64,000 bases of DNA, taken from NCBI RefSeq assembly GCF_007991635.1, contig NZ_BJYS01000015.1, forward strand, positions 106,955-170,954, read 5' to 3'. Within the stretch, counting starts at the first letter, position 1; every line of letters begins with the position of its first letter. This stretch comes from Adhaeribacter aerolatus. GTDB taxonomy: Bacteria > Bacteroidota > Bacteroidia > Cytophagales > Hymenobacteraceae. This document shows positions 44,788 through 53,097 of the stretch, one piece after another. Position numbers and translations under genes: made by a program. The notes under the pieces are model-generated. The model saw only the letters and a list, made by a program, of their open reading frames with translations, had not been told where the DNA came from and did no database searches.

Positions 44788-46848
44788 TTAAGCAATTTTT
44801 AATGAAACCGGTTGTTCCGGTACCGAACTCCGAAAAGCTTTAGGCAGTTGAACAAAAAAAGTGCTACCCATTCCCTCCTGGCTGGCAACCTTTATACTAC
44901 CCTGCAAGCTCTCCACAAACTCCTTGCACAGCATCAGGCCCAGGCCGGTTCCTTTTTCGCGGGCAGTACCCAGGGTGGTAAAGCGCTCTTCGGTAAATAA
45001 TTTAGAAAGATTAGTGGCTGAAATTCCTTTTCCGTTGTCGCTTACCGCCAAGGCTATTCTATTGTCGGTGCTTTGTACCGTGTGTATTCGTATTTCGCCG
45101 CCTGCGTAAGAGAATTTGATGGCGTTCATCAGCAGGTTGCGTAAAACAAAATTCAACCGTTCTTTATCGGCTAATACCTCAACGTGCGCATCTACCGCAT
45201 TTATTATTTTAATACCTTTCTGGTCGGCTTGCAAAAAAGCCAGGCGCGTATTTTCCTGGGCCAATTGCTGTAGATTCACCGGCTGCAAATCTATAGTTGC
45301 TTCGTTTAGCTGCGACTTAGACCACACCAGTAAATTATGCAGCATATTCATCGACACATCTACATCTTTACCCAGTAACTTAAACACCGGCTGCACTTCT
45401 TCGGCCGACATGGGATGGGTTTGCACCAAATCAAGCACGCCTTTAATAGCGTTAAAAGGAGCTCTTAAATCGTGCGATATAATAGAGAATATTTTGTTTT
45501 TGAAATGGTGGTGTTTCTCCAATTCCGTGTTTTGCTCTTGTAACTTTAGCGCCTGTCCGGCCAGTTCGTTTCGCTGGCGGCTAATCTCGGTATGCTGGCG
45601 CTGTAACAAAAGATTGGCCTCCTGCAGCTTTAAGGAAGCCGCTTTTAAACCTTTCCGGCTTCGGTAGAGCAGCAATAGCAAAGCCAGCATTAACCCTACG
45701 ATTACCCCGCCAAAAATCAGGATTCTCTGTTGCTGCTTTATTTCCTTTGCCTGCCGTGCTTTTTCGACTTTCAGGTTTTTGTTTTCGAGTTCCTTTTTTT
45801 CAGTTTCGTAGCGGGTAGCCAGTTCAGCGGCTGTTTTTTTCTGGCTCTCTAGATCCAATTGCGCATCGTGTTCTACAAAAAACGATAAATATTTATAAGC
45901 TTGCCGGTAATCTTTGTTCGCCACATAAAGCTGATGCAGTAATTCGGCCGAGGCCGCAATTTTCTTACTCGATTTGGTGTGAACAGCCCAATCGTAGCTT
46001 TGCTGGGCATATTGCAACGCTTTGGTCTCCTGACCGTTAACCTGGTATATCTGGGCAATACTCTTCAGAATGCCGGGTTTACAGACTGTATTTTCAATCT
46101 CATCAGCTATTTGTAATGCCTCAAACAAATAAGGCAGGCCTTGTTCGGGGCGCGACAGGTATAAGTGCACATTACCCACGTTCAGCAGGCTAATAACCAG
46201 GCTGGGTTTATTTCCCAGTTCCTGCTGCAAGCTGGCCGCTTTTTTAAAATAAGCTAAAGCTTTGTCGTACTGTTTTTCCTCTTCGTAAATATTACCCAGG
46301 TTGTTATAAACTTTGCTAATAGCTAACTGGTTGTTTGTTTTTTGGGCAAGTCGCAGCGCTTTGTTATAATTGGCAGCCGCCCGCACCTGATCTTTAATTT
46401 TATAGTACATGCTACCCAGGCTATTATAGGTAGAAATAAGTAATGCCGTATCGGACTTCTGCTCGCCAATACTCAACGCCTGGTAATGATAGGACATGGC
46501 TTTATCAAATTCACCCCACACCAAATACGCGTACCCAATTAGGTTTAACGCTTTGGCTTTACTGAGTGGCAAATTAGCTTTAGCCGCCAGATTGGCCGCT
46601 GTTTGGGCGTGTTCTAATCCTTTTTGGGTATCAGATAAATAATATTCTTTGCTTAAGGCACAATAGAGTTCCGCTTTCGTCGAATCGGTTTGGGCTTCGG
46701 TTAGCACTACCGTTAAACTATCAATATATTTATGCTGCGCCTGTGCCGTAGCACTCCCTAATAATAGCAACAGAAATAAACTTTTTCTTATACCAGAAAA
46801 ACAACAACGGCGTAAAATTGTAAACATCAGACAATACCAAAAGTACAA
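44788..46848 (-). CDS. TPR-containing sensor histidine kinase
   Basis: 686 residues; ATG at 46827 is an equally good start. After a signal peptide, TPR-type helices occupy about 80-330 (e.g. ALNLIGYAYLVWGEFDKAMS, YNNLGNIYEEEKQYDKALAY in 20-residue pieces). A membrane helix lies at 375-396 (ILIFGGVIVGLMLALLLLLY), followed by a coiled coil to 445. The HisKA box is FSIISHDLRAPFNAI with His459. The ATP-binding domain has N-box NLLMNAIKF, G1 DNGKGIS and G2 GTGLGLMLC. The TPRs are periplasmic. No response regulator is adjacent, so it is an orphan sensor. Its 3' end faces the UbiA operon and its ligand is unknown. Confidence 0.88.
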   Translation of the reverse strand: MYFWYCLMFTILRRCCFSGIRKSLFLLLLLGSATAQAQHKYIDSLTVVLTEAQTDSTKAELYCALSKEYYLSDTQKGLEHAQTAANLAAKANLPLSKAKALNLIGYAYLVWGEFDKAMSYHYQALSIGEQKSDTALLISTYNSLGSMYYKIKDQVRAAANYNKALRLAQKTNNQLAISKVYNNLGNIYEEEKQYDKALAYFKKAASLQQELGNKPSLVISLLNVGNVHLYLSRPEQGLPYLFEALQIADEIENTVCKPGILKSIAQIYQVNGQETKALQYAQQSYDWAVHTKSSKKIAASAELLHQLYVANKDYRQAYKYLSFFVEHDAQLDLESQKKTAAELATRYETEKKELENKNLKVEKARQAKEIKQQQRILIFGGVIVGLMLALLLLLYRSRKGLKAASLKLQEANLLLQRQHTEISRQRNELAGQALKLQEQNTELEKHHHFKNKIFSIISHDLRAPFNAIKGVLDLVQTHPMSAEEVQPVFKLLGKDVDVSMNMLHNLLVWSKSQLNEATIDLQPVNLQQLAQENTRLAFLQADQKGIKIINAVDAHVEVLADKERLNFVLRNLLMNAIKFSYAGGEIRIHTVQSTDNRIALAVSDNGKGISATNLSKLFTEERFTTLGTAREKGTGLGLMLCKEFVESLQGSIKVASQEGMGSTFFVQLPKAFRSSVPEQPVSLKIA

Positions 46849-47106
46849 AAGCCTTATATAACAGCAATTTATACAATAGTTTTATTTTAGCCGCACAATT
46901 GTAGTCAAAATAATAAAATATATTTTTCTTATATTTACCAAATTATAATTAATTGTACACAACGTAGTATACACGCGAAACACCCGAATCTCCAAGCAGG
47001 TTTAATCCTACAAACCCGTAGTTACAAACTTAACAAGACACAGAATAACCATACCCGTTTAATTATATTTATGCCTGATGTCATTAACTTTCCTACCGGG
47101 TATATC
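46849..47106. other. Short AT-rich gap upstream of the histidine-kinase gene
   Basis: About 258 bases without a frame of interest. It probably carries the kinase promoter on the minus strand. Confidence 0.4.
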
Positions 47107-49539
47107 CTACTCCGTTTTCAGCGCCTTAACCGGGTTGGCTACGGCGGCTTTGGTGGCGTGGGAACTGACGGTAAGCAATGCTACCACCAAGGCCAGCACA
47201 GCAGCTACCCCAAATATCCACCACGAAATAGTAGTGCGATAAGCAAAATCCTGGAGCCAGCGGTGCATGCCGTACCAGGCCAGCGGCCAGGCAATAATAT
47301 TAGCCAGCAACACCAGTTTCAGGAAATCTTTTGATAGCATGGTTACAATACCGCTTACCGAGGCGCCCAGTACCTTGCGAATGCCAATTTCTTTGGTGCG
47401 TTGCTCCGTAGCAAAGGAAGCCAGGCCAAACAAACCTAAACACGCAATTAAAATGGCAATGCCGGCAAAGATGGTAAACAGGAGGCCTTGCTTTTGCTCG
47501 GCTTCGTATAAGCGGCCAAAGCTTTCGTCGAGGAAATTATAGTCAAAAGGGTTTTCGGGCAGAAATTTCTTCCAGGTTTTTTCAAGGTGCGCCAGCCCGG
47601 CAGCAATATTATTTCCTTGCAGCTTAACGGAGATATCGGAATATTGGCGACCATCCGGAATAATAAAAATAATAGGCTTGATTTTTTCGTGCATCGATTC
47701 GAAATGAAAATCCTGCAGCACCCCCACCAGACGGCCTTTGCGATTACCGTATTCGAGTGAGCGCCCAATGCCTTCCTGGGGATTATTTAAACCTAATAAT
47801 TTGGCACCCGATTCGTTCAGCAGAAAAGCCATGGAATCGTCGGTGGGGTACGTTTCGGAGAAGTTACGGCCAGCCAATAACTTAATTTTGTAAGTCTGAA
47901 TAAAATCCTGGTCGATGCCCAAGTACTGGAAAGCAACCGGCGATGCTGCCATCGAATCAGCGGTTTGTAGTCTTGCGTTGCCCATAGAATTTAGCAGCCT
48001 ATCGGAAGGAACGCCGATAGAACGGCCTACTTCTTTTATAGCAGCATTGCTCAATAATTCCTGTCGGAAAGCTTCGTATTTAGGGCCTAACTGGGTGCTG
48101 TTATAATTCAGGTTCACAATATGGTCTTTGTCTAAACCCAGCGCGCGGTTTCGGAGGTAGCTTAATTGCTTATAAACCACCGCGGTACTTACCAGCAATA
48201 CCACCGAAATAGCAAACTGCAAAATAACCAATACCTTACGCAACGAAATACTGTTTTTACCGGTGGTTAACTTACCCTTGAGTACTTTTACCGGCTGAAA
48301 CGAGGCTAGAAACAAAGCCGGATAAGAACCAGCCAATAATCCAACTAAAGCGGCCAGGCCCACCATAGCTAGTGCCAGCAACCAGCTGTTTTGGATGGTA
48401 AAGCTTAACTCCCGACCCGTAAAACTATTCATTACCGGCAGCATGAGCTTGGTTAACAGCAAAGCAATAAATACTGCCAGCAGGGCAAACAGCATCGATT
48501 CGGCGAGGAACTGCACCACCAGGTGGGGCTGCGTAGCACCCATTACCTTACGTACGCCTATTTCTTTGGCCCGTATCGAAGACCGGGCCGTGGACAAATT
48601 CATGAAGTTGATGCAGGCAATCAGCAAGATAAATAAGGCAATGGCCGTAAACAGGTAAACCGTATTAATGTCGCCGTTTTCTTCCAGTTCGGTATCCAAG
48701 TGCGAGTACAGGTGAATATCGGTTAATTTCTGCAGAAACAAGTTGGTCCAGGACGAGGCTTTAACTGCATTGGCACCCTCGGCCGGCATACTTTTATCCA
48801 GGAAGGCCGGAAACTGTGCCGCTACATTTTTTACCGGGTAATCTTTCGGGAATAATAAATAAGTTGCAAAATTATTGCTGCCGTAGTTGGTCCGTAAGTT
48901 TTCTCGCCCAAAAACAGCGCTATCTTCTAAGGTTACAAACGAAACCAGGAAGTTTGGGTGAAAATGCGAATTAGCCGGAAACGACTCATACACGCCGGTT
49001 ACTTTCAGGTTTAGCTGGCTATCCAGGCGCAGCACCTGGCCCAACGGGTTCTGGTTCGGGAAATATTTCTCGGCCATTTTCTCAGTCATCATAACCGTGT
49101 TCGGCTCGTTCAGGGCTTTAGCCGGGTTGCCGCTGAGCAAGGGTACGGTAAATATTTTAAAGAAAGCGGGCTCCGCAAAAAAGATATCCTCTTCGTTAAA
49201 AGTGCGCTCGGGGTTTACGGCCACTACTGCATTATTCTGCAGGACGCGTACAACTTCTTTTAAATCCGGGAAATAACTTTTGAGTAAGGGCCCGAAAGGA
49301 GGAGCAATATTGCCCAAATGCAGGTTTACGGTACCGTCTTGGTTTACAAAGTTGCGGGTAACCCGGTAAATGCGGTCAGCTTTGGCGTGGTATTTATCGT
49401 AACTCAGCTCGTTGGTAATGTATAGGGTAATCAGCAAGCAACAGGTTAACCCCACCGTTAAGCCAAACAGGTTAATAAAAGAATATACTTTATGCCGCAG
49501 CATATTCCGGAAAGCGATTTTGAGGTAATTCCTAAACAT
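47107..49539 (-). CDS. MacB/FtsX-type ABC permease, copy 1
   Basis: 810 residues. N-terminal membrane helix (VYSFINLFGLTVGLTCCLLI, about 17-36), then a large periplasmic MacB core with loops to about 280, and paired FtsX units with EIGVRKVMGAT (about 330) and EIGIRKVLGAS (about 725). The C-terminus ends NPVKALKTE. This is the Bacteroidota 8-helix double-FtsX permease. Such proteins transmit mechanical force or export peptides/lipids and normally need an ATPase, which is absent from the window. Nucleotide similarity in the second FtsX unit shows a common origin with the copies at 50658, 53098 and 56721. Confidence 0.88.
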   Translation of the reverse strand: MFRNYLKIAFRNMLRHKVYSFINLFGLTVGLTCCLLITLYITNELSYDKYHAKADRIYRVTRNFVNQDGTVNLHLGNIAPPFGPLLKSYFPDLKEVVRVLQNNAVVAVNPERTFNEEDIFFAEPAFFKIFTVPLLSGNPAKALNEPNTVMMTEKMAEKYFPNQNPLGQVLRLDSQLNLKVTGVYESFPANSHFHPNFLVSFVTLEDSAVFGRENLRTNYGSNNFATYLLFPKDYPVKNVAAQFPAFLDKSMPAEGANAVKASSWTNLFLQKLTDIHLYSHLDTELEENGDINTVYLFTAIALFILLIACINFMNLSTARSSIRAKEIGVRKVMGATQPHLVVQFLAESMLFALLAVFIALLLTKLMLPVMNSFTGRELSFTIQNSWLLALAMVGLAALVGLLAGSYPALFLASFQPVKVLKGKLTTGKNSISLRKVLVILQFAISVVLLVSTAVVYKQLSYLRNRALGLDKDHIVNLNYNSTQLGPKYEAFRQELLSNAAIKEVGRSIGVPSDRLLNSMGNARLQTADSMAASPVAFQYLGIDQDFIQTYKIKLLAGRNFSETYPTDDSMAFLLNESGAKLLGLNNPQEGIGRSLEYGNRKGRLVGVLQDFHFESMHEKIKPIIFIIPDGRQYSDISVKLQGNNIAAGLAHLEKTWKKFLPENPFDYNFLDESFGRLYEAEQKQGLLFTIFAGIAILIACLGLFGLASFATEQRTKEIGIRKVLGASVSGIVTMLSKDFLKLVLLANIIAWPLAWYGMHRWLQDFAYRTTISWWIFGVAAVLALVVALLTVSSHATKAAVANPVKALKTE

Positions 49540-49601
49540 GCTACTGGGCTTTAAAGGTGAAATGTTTATAAACTAACCTACAAATTACTAGGCGTATGCT
49601 G

Positions 49602-49719
49602 GCGCCAGTTTAGCGGAGCGTAACTGGTGTCTAATTATAAAAGGAAGTTTTTCAACTTCCGGAAGTCGGAGACTTCCCTTCATTAATTACACACCAGTTA
49701 CGGTTCGCTAAACTGGCGC
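49602..49719. repeat. Palindromic repeat element, copy B
   Basis: About 118 bases, about 85% identical to 12941-13056 by eye. It has the same terminal inverted repeats and central acttccggaagt palindrome. It starts 18 bases after the pentapeptide gene stop (49737). Confidence 0.85.
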
Positions 49720-49736
49720 GAGCGAGGGAAGAACAA

Positions 49737-50567
49737 TCACTCTGTTTTATCCAGGAAGTAAGCGCTAGATATTTTCTGTCCGTTTAGCTGGGTATATTTA
49801 AAGTCGCCTTCCTTTTTAAAAGCAGCGCCTTTCAGGTTCAGGGGTTGGGCAAATTGGGTATATTTAAAGTTGGCAAAATCTTTAAACTGGGCTTTCTGAA
49901 AATTAACGCCTTCCGGAAAGTGGGCGTATTTAAAATCGGTTTCGCCGGCGAAGGTAGCCCCACTGAAATTGGGGTGCTGCGGAAATTTCACGTATTTAAA
50001 CACCGCGCCGTTTTCGAACTGCGCCTTATTAAAATCAGCGGCTTTTTCAAATTTGCTGTATTTAAAAAATGCTTCCTTCGAAAACCGGCTGCCGGCAAAA
50101 GATACGCCTTCTTTAAATTCCGAATATTTAAAATTACTGCTCTGCTCAAAGGTGCAGTTCAGGAACTTAACTTCTTTTTCGAAATTGGCATTATACACTT
50201 CGTTCTTCGCTTCGCCCACCCAGCTTTTCTTTAAATCGCGTACCGTAGAGCCATTCGAAAGATCAAAATTATCCGGGTTAAAATACCCCAGCACGTGGCC
50301 GCTGAAGGTACAATTGTTGAAAGAAACAGGTGCAGTAACCGTGCTGATATAGAATTTGCTCCGGTCTTCATGGTCGGTTTCTTTCTTTAATTTTTTGTTC
50401 AGTAACTGGGTAAAATCCAGGTTTCCTTCAATGCGCGCATTTTTATAGTTTACTGCTTCGCCCCGGTTTATTTTGGCGATTATATCTTGGGCGGCTACAT
50501 TGGTTTGGGCAAAAGAGAGCGCCGGTAAGAGCAGGAGCAAAAACAGAATTAGGCAATATTTTTTCAT
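49737..50567 (-). CDS. Secreted pentapeptide-repeat protein
   Basis: 276 residues with a signal peptide (YCLILFLLLLLPALSFAQ). The C-terminal half is a regular repeat of 22 residues, each with F-K-Y at the start and further phenylalanines at positions 6, 12 and 17: FKYSEF, FKYSKF, FKYVKF, FKYAHF, FKYTQF, FKYTQL. It corresponds to an 11-residue F-x4-F-x5 pattern, the Pentapeptide_3 form of the right-handed square beta-helix. The N-terminal half is less regular, with FNNCTFSGHV and FLNCTFEQSS. Pentapeptide proteins often mimic DNA or scaffold complexes. This one is periplasmic, so a DNA-mimic role is unlikely. It lies between two permease genes on the same strand. Confidence 0.8.
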   Translation of the reverse strand: MKKYCLILFLLLLLPALSFAQTNVAAQDIIAKINRGEAVNYKNARIEGNLDFTQLLNKKLKKETDHEDRSKFYISTVTAPVSFNNCTFSGHVLGYFNPDNFDLSNGSTVRDLKKSWVGEAKNEVYNANFEKEVKFLNCTFEQSSNFKYSEFKEGVSFAGSRFSKEAFFKYSKFEKAADFNKAQFENGAVFKYVKFPQHPNFSGATFAGETDFKYAHFPEGVNFQKAQFKDFANFKYTQFAQPLNLKGAAFKKEGDFKYTQLNGQKISSAYFLDKTE

Positions 50568-50657
50568 CAGGCAATATTTTAAGAGGGTTAAAAATGAGGC
50601 AGCCCCCTAACAGCAACTGCCGATTCGTTAAAAAGTAACAGGTTTACCAAATTAATT

Positions 50658-53051
50658 TTACTCGCTCCTGAGCGACTCTACCGGGTTAGCAACGGCACTG
50701 CGCACCGCCTGGAAACTTACCGTTAGCATAGCGATGAGCAGCGTGGCTACGCCGGTCAAAACAAATATCCATAATCCCAGGTCGGCCTTGAAAGCAAAAT
50801 TCTGCAGCCAGTTATGCATGGCCCACCAGGCAATTGGCCAGGCAATCACATTGGCCAACAAAACCAGTTTCAGGAAGTCTTTTGAGAGTATCGCTACAAT
50901 ATTGGCTACGGTAGCCCCCAGTACTTTGCGAATACCAATTTCTTTGGTGCGTTGCGCAGCGGTGAAGGTGGCCAAACCGTACAAGCCTAACCCGGAAATA
51001 AAAACGGCCAGGATGGTAAATAAAAGCAATATTTTCCCTTGTTTTTGTTCTGCTTCGTACTGCCGGGCAAAATTTTGGTCCAGAAAGTTAATTTCCAAAG
51101 CGTTGTTGGGGTCGAATTGCTTGAACACCCGCGTTAGGTAAGCCAGGGCCTCGGCGGTGTGATGGGGTTGGATTTTAACGTATACATTATCCTGCATAGA
51201 AGCTACCGGCGGCATAACCAAAACCATGGGTTCTACTTTGTGCTGCAGCGAATAGGTATGAAAATCTTTTACTACCCCAATAATGGCTCTTTCGCCCCGG
51301 GTGCCTTTGTCGTCGGTGTTAAACTGCGCTTTTATGCCAATCGGATTTTTTAGCCCTAATTTCTTCATCAGGGTTTCGTTGATGAGCATACTCTGGAACT
51401 GGTCGGTAGTCCGGGAGAAATTGCGGCCGGCAAGTAATTTTATTTCCAGGGTTTGCAGGAAATCGGCATCTACCATGAGCTCCTGGACACTTACGTTGTG
51501 GGCATTAAAATTACCAGTGTTTTCGGGATCGAACCAATAACCCAGGCCACCAATATTGTTGTTGCCAATGGGGTTGCCGGCCACCGCTGCACCTTCAATA
51601 AAAGGGCTTTGTAATAATTGAGCTTTTAGCACCGCTACCTGCTCCCGTACTTTCCCGGATTCTAAATGAAAGGTAAGCACTTGTTCTTTGTTAAAACCTA
51701 GGTCTTTTGTTTGGGCATAACTCAGTTGCTTGTAAATAACCAGCGACCCAAAAATCATGGTTACGGCAATGATAAACTGGAAAACAACGAGCGATTTGCG
51801 GAATAAAAGACTGGCCGATAAGTTGCCCAACTGCCCTTTTAAAGCCGGTATGGCTCGGAAGCAGGAAAGAAAAAGCGCCGGGTAACTACCACTGCAAATG
51901 CTAATCAGGAAAGAAAAAGCTACTAAGATAAACAGCGTATTGCCCACGCCAAATTGCCAGACCGATAGTTCTTTGCCGGCGAACTTGTTAAAATACGGCA
52001 GGGCCAATTCAATACTAAAAATTGCTATAACGGTAGCCAAAAAAGTAAGCAAAAAAGATTCGGTCAGAAACAACCCAATAAGCTGGCTTTGATTCGCGCC
52101 CAGTACTTTGCGCACACCCACTTCGCGTACCCGCACAAAAGAACGGGCCGTAGTTAAATTCATGTAATTAATAATGGCAATTAATAAAATGAGTAAGGCG
52201 GCCGCCATAAAAATATACACCGTGTTAATATTACCGTTCGCGCCTATTTCGTAATCTAAATCAGAATGCAGGTGAATAGATTTTATAGGTTGCAACGCTA
52301 GGCGGTAATCCGGCACGCCCATCTCTTTCTGGATGTTTTTGGCGGCAAAGGCCGGAAGTTTGGCTTCTAAAGATTTAGCGTTGGCCTCCGGCGCGAGTAG
52401 CAGGTAGGTATACAAATGAAAATATTGCCAGCCTTCGGTAAAATTGGCGGGGAGCGATTGCAGGGCACTAAACTGCACGTGCGAATTTTCTGGCACATCT
52501 TTTATCACCCCGGTTACCAGGTTGGTAAATTGGTCGTTTAGTTTAACCGTTTTATTCAGGGCGGTAGCGGCACTGCCAAATATTTTTACAGCTAGGCTTT
52601 CGGTTAAAACAATGGCATCGGGTTTGGCTAATGCGGTAGCGGGGTTGCCGTATAAAAAAGGATAGCTGAAAACCCGGAATATATTTTTATCCGCCAGGAA
52701 AACATCATCGGCTTTTAACCTTTTATTCTGATAGGTGATAACCCCACCGCCTTCGGGCACCAGCCGCACAAACGCTTTTACTTCCGGAAACTCGGCTTGC
52801 AGGGCCGGACCAAAAGGCGCGGAAGTGGGCGCCAGTTGCATCTGGTTATCGCCCCAGTGGGCGTAATGCACCACCCGGTAAATCTGGTCGGCGTTGGCAT
52901 GAAACCGATCGTAACTCATTTCATCGGCCACGTACAACGTAATCAGCCAAAAAGCGGTAAGACCCAGGGCCAGGCCACTTATATTAATGACCGCAAAAGC
53001 ATTGTGCTTTCTTAGATTGCGCCAGGCAATATTAAAGTAATTTTTAAGCAT
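50658..53051 (-). CDS. MacB/FtsX-type ABC permease, copy 2
   Basis: 797 residues. It has an N-terminal helix FAVINISGLALGLTAFWLI and a periplasmic core including EFPEVKAFVRLVPEGG, which matches the other copies. The paired FtsX motifs are EVGVRKVLGANQ and EIGIRKVLGATV. The C-terminus is NPVESLRSE. Its nearest neighbours are the pentapeptide-repeat gene (90 bases downstream) and copy 3 upstream (47 bases, so copies 3 and 2 are probably co-transcribed). No ATPase gene is adjacent. Confidence 0.88.
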   Translation of the reverse strand: MLKNYFNIAWRNLRKHNAFAVINISGLALGLTAFWLITLYVADEMSYDRFHANADQIYRVVHYAHWGDNQMQLAPTSAPFGPALQAEFPEVKAFVRLVPEGGGVITYQNKRLKADDVFLADKNIFRVFSYPFLYGNPATALAKPDAIVLTESLAVKIFGSAATALNKTVKLNDQFTNLVTGVIKDVPENSHVQFSALQSLPANFTEGWQYFHLYTYLLLAPEANAKSLEAKLPAFAAKNIQKEMGVPDYRLALQPIKSIHLHSDLDYEIGANGNINTVYIFMAAALLILLIAIINYMNLTTARSFVRVREVGVRKVLGANQSQLIGLFLTESFLLTFLATVIAIFSIELALPYFNKFAGKELSVWQFGVGNTLFILVAFSFLISICSGSYPALFLSCFRAIPALKGQLGNLSASLLFRKSLVVFQFIIAVTMIFGSLVIYKQLSYAQTKDLGFNKEQVLTFHLESGKVREQVAVLKAQLLQSPFIEGAAVAGNPIGNNNIGGLGYWFDPENTGNFNAHNVSVQELMVDADFLQTLEIKLLAGRNFSRTTDQFQSMLINETLMKKLGLKNPIGIKAQFNTDDKGTRGERAIIGVVKDFHTYSLQHKVEPMVLVMPPVASMQDNVYVKIQPHHTAEALAYLTRVFKQFDPNNALEINFLDQNFARQYEAEQKQGKILLLFTILAVFISGLGLYGLATFTAAQRTKEIGIRKVLGATVANIVAILSKDFLKLVLLANVIAWPIAWWAMHNWLQNFAFKADLGLWIFVLTGVATLLIAMLTVSFQAVRSAVANPVESLRSE

Positions 53052-53097
53052 AACTTTAACGGGTTGCCTATGGTCCGGGTACCATAGTGGTTACTAT

